Assembly: GCA_964523735.1 (NCBI GenBank)
Contig: CAZFYZ010000142.1
Coordinates: forward strand, 1 to 9,353
Length of the DNA stretch: 9,353 bases
Reading direction: 5' to 3'
DNA from: CAZFYZ01 sp964523735
Lineage (GTDB): Bacteria > Armatimonadota > UBA5829
Shown: in pieces, positions 5,512-9,353 of the stretch
Layout of the letters: each line of letters starts with the position of its first letter
How positions within the stretch are numbered: the first letter of the stretch is position 1
Position numbers and translations under genes: made by a program
The notes under the pieces: generated by a model
Databases searched by the model: none
What the model saw: the letters and a program-made list of their open reading frames with translations, nothing else
Told to the model about the DNA's origin: nothing

Positions 5512-6288
5512 ATGAGATTTGGTTGCTGTGTAGGACTGGATAAGCTCCAGGCTGTTCAGGATGCGGGCTATGATTATGTAGAGCTGCCCGTCAGCGTCGT
5601 TAGGCCCGAATCCGCCGACGATGAGGTCCGGTCCACGCTGGAGGGGATCACCGAGTTCGAGATCGCGCCCGAGGTCTGGAACCGCCTCCTGCCTGCGGAT
5701 ATGAAAGTCGTGGGGCCCGAGGTGGACAAGTATCGCATCGAGCGATACCTGCGCACTGCCTTCGAGCGCATCGAGGAGCTTGGGGGCGAGGTTGTCGTCT
5801 TCGGCAGCGGCAAGGCGCGCATGTTCCCCGATGGCTTCCCTACGGACGAGGCGAATGACCAGCTGACGGAGTTCTTAACGCTTGCGGGACAGGTCGCGGG
5901 CCCGCACGGCATTACGCTTGCAGTCCAGCCTCTGAATCAGAAAGAGACTAACACCATCGGCTTGCTCTCGGACGCTCTTGCAATGATTCACGTTGTGGAC
6001 CATCCATTCGTTAAGATCGCCGCTGACCTCCACCATATGCAGGAATCAGGCGAATCGATGGACCATTTGATCGATGCTGGCCCCGAGATCGTGCACGTGC
6101 ATACGGCGGACACCGGCCGCCGCAACCCCGGCAGCGGAAGCTACCCGCACGCGGAGTTCTTTGAGGCCCTCAAGACCATCGGCTACAACGACCGTCTCTC
6201 CATCGAGTGCGAATGGCGCGACTTCCCCGCCGAGATCGCCAAGTCCCTCGAGTTCCTGCGCAATCTCGACGCGGAGATGCCGTCGTAA
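5512..6288 (+). CDS. Sugar phosphate isomerase/epimerase-like protein (xylose isomerase-like TIM barrel)
   Basis: I place the start at ATG 5512, which begins the family-like MRFGCCVG and has AAGGT 6 nt upstream; an in-frame TTG 8 codons earlier is less likely. The 258-aa protein has the length and layout of PF01261-type TIM barrels: AGYDYVELPVS (18-28), VVFGSGKARMFPDGF (95-109), LAVQPLNQKETN (136-147), KIAADLHHM (168-176), IVHVHTADTGRRNPG (193-207) and SIECEW (230-235). Such enzymes usually bind a divalent metal through Glu, Asp, His, Glu. Asp172, His197 (or His195) and Glu232 are present, but the first position, normally Glu of an EPLNR-type motif, is Gln139. It may therefore have altered catalysis or metal binding. 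Substrate is unknown. It converges on the OsmC-family gene. Confidence 0.87.
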   Translation: MRFGCCVGLDKLQAVQDAGYDYVELPVSVVRPESADDEVRSTLEGITEFEIAPEVWNRLLPADMKVVGPEVDKYRIERYLRTAFERIEELGGEVVVFGSGKARMFPDGFPTDEANDQLTEFLTLAGQVAGPHGITLAVQPLNQKETNTIGLLSDALAMIHVVDHPFVKIAADLHHMQESGESMDHLIDAGPEIVHVHTADTGRRNPGSGSYPHAEFFEALKTIGYNDRLSIECEWRDFPAEIAKSLEFLRNLDAEMPS

Positions 6289-6305
6289 GCCTGCTACATC
6301 GCCGC
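6271..6305. terminator. Possible hairpin spanning the two convergent stop codons
   Basis: GCGGAGATG (6271-6279) can pair with CATCGCCGC (6297-6305) with one A-G mismatch; the 17-nt loop contains both the TAA of the isomerase-like gene and the TAG of the OsmC-family gene. Only 5 bp separate the stop codons, so transcripts must overlap or end here. There is no T-run, and the pairing could reflect coding constraint by chance. Confidence 0.25.
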
Positions 6306-6875
6306 TCTCACTTCCTGGCCCTCGGTGGTGATAGTCACGGGCACGCCATTGGTCACGATATCATAGACGGGGCTGTACTTCTTGCCGAGATCAACCAGTT
6401 CTTGGAGTTTGCTCTGAGGGGCGTCCGCGCTTATCCTGCAGGTGATATGAACGTCCTGAAAGCCTCTTCTCACGTCAGGCGAGACGCCAAGAAACCCTCT
6501 TGCATCCAGGTTCCCCTCGGCCTCGAACTCCAGTGAATCGATCTTGATGCCCTGCAGTGAGGCGTAGAACACCAGCGCCGATCCCACACACGAGCACAAT
6601 GCGTGAAGCACAGTCTCGACCGGATTTGGGCCGTAGTCGGTCCCGAGCAGGGCATCAGGCTCATCGGCGTGAAAGATGAACCGGTAGGGGCGCTTGGCAT
6701 CCTCCTCGCCGCCTGCGGAGAACCCCTTGATCTCCGAACACGCGTGCGAACCATAGACCCACTTGTTCTGCGCGCGGAACTTGAACTTTGCCGCCTCGGG
6801 CTCTCCTTTCACCGTCTCTATGGTATCCAACAGGCGCTGGACGTCGATTCCGTTCGTTCGCGTGGCTTGTTCCAT
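6294..6875 (-). CDS. OsmC family protein
   Basis: The minus-strand ATG at 6875 has GGAGG 8 nt upstream; the open frame runs on past it to 7190, but that extension would overlap uvrA and lacks family similarity. The 193-aa protein shows the OsmC layout: a beta-rich N-terminal half, then LGTDYGPNPVETVLHALCSC (77-96) starting the long helix that carries the first redox-active cysteine, and DVHITCRISA (141-150) with Cys146 as the second. The YSPVYDIVTN segment near the C-terminus is also typical. OsmC/Ohr proteins reduce peroxides through a cysteine pair and act as cytoplasmic dimers; more distant members have unproven substrates. Here Cys94 or Cys96 and Cys146 are the candidates. Expression is as a single gene divergent from uvrA, with a hairpin in its leader. 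Confidence 0.9.
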   Translation of the reverse strand: MEQATRTNGIDVQRLLDTIETVKGEPEAAKFKFRAQNKWVYGSHACSEIKGFSAGGEEDAKRPYRFIFHADEPDALLGTDYGPNPVETVLHALCSCVGSALVFYASLQGIKIDSLEFEAEGNLDARGFLGVSPDVRRGFQDVHITCRISADAPQSKLQELVDLGKKYSPVYDIVTNGVPVTITTEGQEVRAAM

Positions 6876-6904
6876 TTCAGCAACCTCCAGGGCAGAAGTG
6901 ATCG

Positions 6905-6926
6905 GAGTCGCCGGTTGCGGCGACTC
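6905..6926. repeat. Perfect inverted repeat in the osmC-like leader
   Basis: GAGTCGCCG (6905-6913) and CGGCGACTC (6918-6926) form a 9-bp perfect stem with a 4-nt loop, about 30 nt upstream of the OsmC-family start codon. On the minus-strand transcript it would form a GC-rich leader hairpin; as DNA it could be an operator for a dimeric regulator. Nothing in the sequence decides between these. Confidence 0.5.
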
Positions 6927-7037
6927 GTACTTATGCCCCAGAGGATGCGGGCAGAAACGCTGACGAGCATCAGGGGAATTCGCACTATCCCCATTGGCAG
7001 GGACTGAGTGGGCCCGAACATCCGTGCGATTATTTGC

Positions 7038-7066
7038 TTGAATGGCTGGTTGTTGCGTAGTACAAT
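7038..7066 (+). promoter_or_regulatory. uvrA promoter
   Basis: TTGAAT (7038-7043) and TACAAT (7061-7066) are separated by exactly 17 bp and match the sigma-70 type consensus at four and five of six bases. The -10 ends only 8 bp before the uvrA ATG, so transcription would begin at or within a few bases of the start codon. I see no LexA-type SOS box of the Escherichia or Bacillus form. Confidence 0.65.
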
Positions 7067-7074
7067 ATAGTGTC

Positions 7075-9353
7075 ATGTCACAGGATACAATAGTCGTCAG
7101 AGGCGCGAGGCAGCATAACCTCAAGAACATCACCGTCGAGATTCCCCGCGACAAGATGGTCGTGATTACGGGGCTGTCGGGCTCTGGCAAAAGCTCGCTG
7201 GCGTTCGATACGATCTATGCCGAGGGGCAGCGGCGGTACGTCGAATCACTGTCGAGTTACGCCAGGCAGTTCCTCGGGCAGATGGATAAGCCCGATGTGG
7301 ACGATATCACCGGCCTCTCGCCGGCGGTCTCGATCGATCAGAAGTCCACTACCCGCAACCCACGCTCGACTGTAGGGACCGTCACCGAGGTCTACGACTA
7401 CCTCAGGCTCCTCTTTGCGCGGATAGGCCATCCACACTGCCCCCAGTGCGGGAGAGAGATCACCCAGCAGACCGTTGAGCAGATGGTGGACTCGATCATG
7501 GCGCTGCCGGAAGGGTCGCGAATCCAGGTAATGGCCCCGCTCGTGCGCGGTAAGAAGGGGACCTACAAGAAAGTCATCGACGACGCTCGCAAAGAGGGTT
7601 TCGTGCGCGTGCGAGTCGATGGCGAGATACACGAAGTCACCGACGAGATCGAGATGGACCGCTACAAGATGCACACCATCGAGATCGTCGTGGACCGCCT
7701 CATAGTCAAGGAGGGCATCGAGAAGCGGCTCAACGACTCCGTCGAAGTCGCCCTCCGAAAAGGCTCCGGCACTCTCGTCGTCAGCGTCGATCCACCTCGA
7801 GACGCGGATTCCCAACACCCAACACCCGAAACCCGACACCCAGAAGACCTGGTCTTCTCCGAGGCCTTCGCCTGCACCGAGTGCGGGATCAGTATGGGCG
7901 AAATCGAGCCCAGGAGCTTCTCGTTCAACTCGCCCTATGGCGCCTGCCCCGAATGCCACGGGCTGGGCTCGCACAAGCGCATCAACCCTGACCTGGTCAT
8001 ACCCGACCGGGACAGGTCCATTGAGCAAGGGGCCATTATCCCCTTCGCACGGAGCGCCAGCGAGTGGATCAGCGCCCTGCTGAATGGTGTGGCGGATGAG
8101 TATAAGTTTTCGCTGAAAACTCCTATGAAGTCGCTCGACCAGGAGCAGCTCGACGCGGTGCTCTACGGCACCGATCGAACCATCAACGTGACCTACAAGT
8201 CCAAGTTTCGGGCGGCAAGCAGAACATACCGCACCTCGTTCGAGGGAGTCATCAACCTGATGGAGCGGCGGTACCGTGACTCGAGTTCCGAGATGGTCAA
8301 GGAAGAGGTCGAGCACTATATGTCCGATGTCCCCTGCAGCGAGTGCGGCGGAAGACGGCTCAAGCCGGAGGCGCTGGCGATCACCATCGGCGGGCTGAAC
8401 ATATCCGAGGTTGCGACGAAGTCGGTCAAGTCGAGCTATGAATGGTTCGAGACACTGCCCCTCACTCGGCGGGAGACAATCATCGGTGAGCAGGTCATCA
8501 AGGAAATCCGCGCGCGGCTCAAGTTCCTGCTGGACGTTGGGCTGGACTACCTGACGCTCGACCGGACCGCGAACACACTTGCAGGTGGGGAGGCCCAGCG
8601 AATCCGGCTCGCCACGCAGATCGGCAGCGGGTTGATGGGGGTGCTCTACATCCTCGACGAGCCCTCGATCGGTCTGCATCAGCGCGACAACCAGCGGCTC
8701 ATCAAGACGCTGCTGCGGCTGCGCGACATCGGAAATACAATCATCGTGGTCGAGCACGACGAGGAAACCATGATCGCGGCGGACCACATCATAGACATCG
8801 GCCCGGGCGCGGGCGAGCACGGCGGGGAGGTTGTGGCCGAGGGGTCGATCGAAGACATCAAGCGCGTGTCCGAGTCCTACACCGGCAAGTACTTGAAGGG
8901 CGACCTGGCTATCCCCACTCCCAAGGAACGGCGCAAGTCGAACGGTCACGTGGTCCAGATCAAGGGCGCGCGCGAGCACAACCTCAAGAACATCGACGTG
9001 GGCTTTCCGATGGGGGTGCTGGTGTGCGTGACCGGGGTGTCGGGCTCGGGCAAATCCACGCTCATTCAGGAGACCCTCTTCCCCCGGCTCATGTATGCCC
9101 TGCAAGGGTCGCATCGGGTTTGGGGCGAGCATGATGCTATAGTTGGGCTCGAAAACATAGACAAAGTTATCAACATCGACCAGTCGCCTATCGGTCGAAC
9201 CCCGCGGTCGAACCCCGCCACTTACACGGGAGTTTTCGACATGATCCGGGACCTCTTCAGTCAGGTCCGGGACGCGCGCGTGCGGGGGTACCAGCCGGGC
9301 CGGTTCAGCTTCAACGTGAAGGGCGGACGCTGCGAGGCGTGCAAGGGCGACGG
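7075..9353 (+). CDS. uvrA: Excinuclease ABC subunit A (3' end outside window)
   Basis: UvrA is the damage-sensing dimeric ATPase of nucleotide excision repair. The frame is open for 759 codons to the right edge and begins with the family-typical IVVRGARQHNLKNI. Seen in order: Walker A GLSGSGKS (33-40), a CPQC pair (122-125), a zinc module Cys267-Cys270-Cys291-Cys294 with the same spacing as the known UvrA finger, CSECGGRRLKPEAL (421-434), an ABC signature LAGGE (502-506) followed by ILDEPSIGLHQRDN, a second Walker A GVSGSGKS (654-661), and INIDQSPIGRTPRSNPATY. It ends inside GGRCEACKGDG, the next zinc module. No ribosome binding site precedes the ATG. Oddities are Ala in place of the usual Ser in the signature, and a tandem-repeat-coded insert at residues 246-257. 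About 180-200 C-terminal residues are missing from view. Confidence 0.97.
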   Translation, partial: MSQDTIVVRGARQHNLKNITVEIPRDKMVVITGLSGSGKSSLAFDTIYAEGQRRYVESLSSYARQFLGQMDKPDVDDITGLSPAVSIDQKSTTRNPRSTVGTVTEVYDYLRLLFARIGHPHCPQCGREITQQTVEQMVDSIMALPEGSRIQVMAPLVRGKKGTYKKVIDDARKEGFVRVRVDGEIHEVTDEIEMDRYKMHTIEIVVDRLIVKEGIEKRLNDSVEVALRKGSGTLVVSVDPPRDADSQHPTPETRHPEDLVFSEAFACTECGISMGEIEPRSFSFNSPYGACPECHGLGSHKRINPDLVIPDRDRSIEQGAIIPFARSASEWISALLNGVADEYKFSLKTPMKSLDQEQLDAVLYGTDRTINVTYKSKFRAASRTYRTSFEGVINLMERRYRDSSSEMVKEEVEHYMSDVPCSECGGRRLKPEALAITIGGLNISEVATKSVKSSYEWFETLPLTRRETIIGEQVIKEIRARLKFLLDVGLDYLTLDRTANTLAGGEAQRIRLATQIGSGLMGVLYILDEPSIGLHQRDNQRLIKTLLRLRDIGNTIIVVEHDEETMIAADHIIDIGPGAGEHGGEVVAEGSIEDIKRVSESYTGKYLKGDLAIPTPKERRKSNGHVVQIKGAREHNLKNIDVGFPMGVLVCVTGVSGSGKSTLIQETLFPRLMYALQGSHRVWGEHDAIVGLENIDKVINIDQSPIGRTPRSNPATYTGVFDMIRDLFSQVRDARVRGYQPGRFSFNVKGGRCEACKGD
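7811..7845 (+). repeat. Five tandem 7-nt units inside uvrA
   Basis: Five consecutive heptamers occur here: the first two are identical (CCCAACA), the next two fit CCCGAMA, and the last is CCCAGAA. They encode about residues 246-257 (rich in His, Pro, Thr and Glu) in the linker just before the first zinc module. Because 7 is not a multiple of 3, gain or loss of one unit would shift the uvrA frame. Confidence 0.8.
9193..9218 (+). repeat. Two perfect tandem 13-nt units inside uvrA
   Basis: GGTCGAACCCCGC occurs twice back to back, within codons for the conserved GRTPRSNPA segment. The repeat is read in two different frames, giving GRTP and then RSNP, so the protein conservation and the DNA repeat coincide through codon choice. 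Confidence 0.8.

Noticed and set aside
6876..7190. N-terminal extension of the OsmC-family frame to 7190
   Set aside because: It would overlap the 5' end of uvrA and run through the divergent promoter region; the ATG at 6875 has its own ribosome site and begins the family-like part.
7246..9132. 628-codon open frame on the minus strand antisense to uvrA
   Set aside because: It is a GC-rich shadow of uvrA; its translation is repetitive in Asp, Leu, His and Arg with no domain, and the plus strand carries unmistakable UvrA motifs.

Overview
The window looks like a chromosomal segment from a GC-rich, carbohydrate-degrading, probably uncultured bacterium. Evidence for this is an extracytoplasmic sugar-degrading flavour (a GH2 family enzyme, a secreted glycosidase-like TIM-barrel protein, a sugar phosphate isomerase/epimerase-like protein) mixed with ordinary housekeeping genes (uvrA, osmC-like, thi4). 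A lineage such as Armatimonadota or a Planctomycetes-like group would fit this mix, but the sequence alone does not settle it. No rRNA, tRNA, CRISPR array, integrase or transposase was seen.

Layout. Positions 1-2082 (+) hold the 3' end of a GH2 glycosidase gene and a 411-aa secreted glycosidase-like protein, close enough to be one transcription unit. Just downstream, 2154-2259 is a decayed 3' remnant of a second GH2 gene, next to a strong hairpin at 2122-2148. Positions 2358-3185 (+) encode a lipoprotein of unknown function with an additional C-terminal membrane helix, followed by a 107-aa orphan protein (3261-3584). A self-contained thiamine module comes next: an extended -10 promoter, a TPP riboswitch (about 3690-3784) with a plausible SD-sequestering expression platform, and thi4 (3869-4705, +), which encodes a thiazole synthase with a cysteine where the yeast sulfur-donor cysteine sits. 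A hairpin (4730-4754) separates it from a convergent VOC/PhnB-like gene (4828-5331, -). Then come a sugar phosphate isomerase/epimerase-like gene (5512-6288, +), an OsmC-family gene converging on it with only 5 bp between the stop codons (6294-6875, -), and divergent uvrA (7075 to the right edge, +), which is cut off by the window.

How the genes relate. The left third looks like glycan breakdown: GH2 exo-glycosidase plus a secreted accessory enzyme, with traces of gene duplication and loss. The middle is thiamine-thiazole synthesis under direct TPP feedback. The right side is single-gene stress or repair units (OsmC peroxide/thiol family, UvrA nucleotide excision repair). I do not see a multi-gene defence or mobile system. 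The points most worth a second look are the GH2 remnant, the Cys-type bacterial THI4 with its riboswitch wiring, the out-of-frame tandem repeats inside uvrA, and the apparently leaderless uvrA start.
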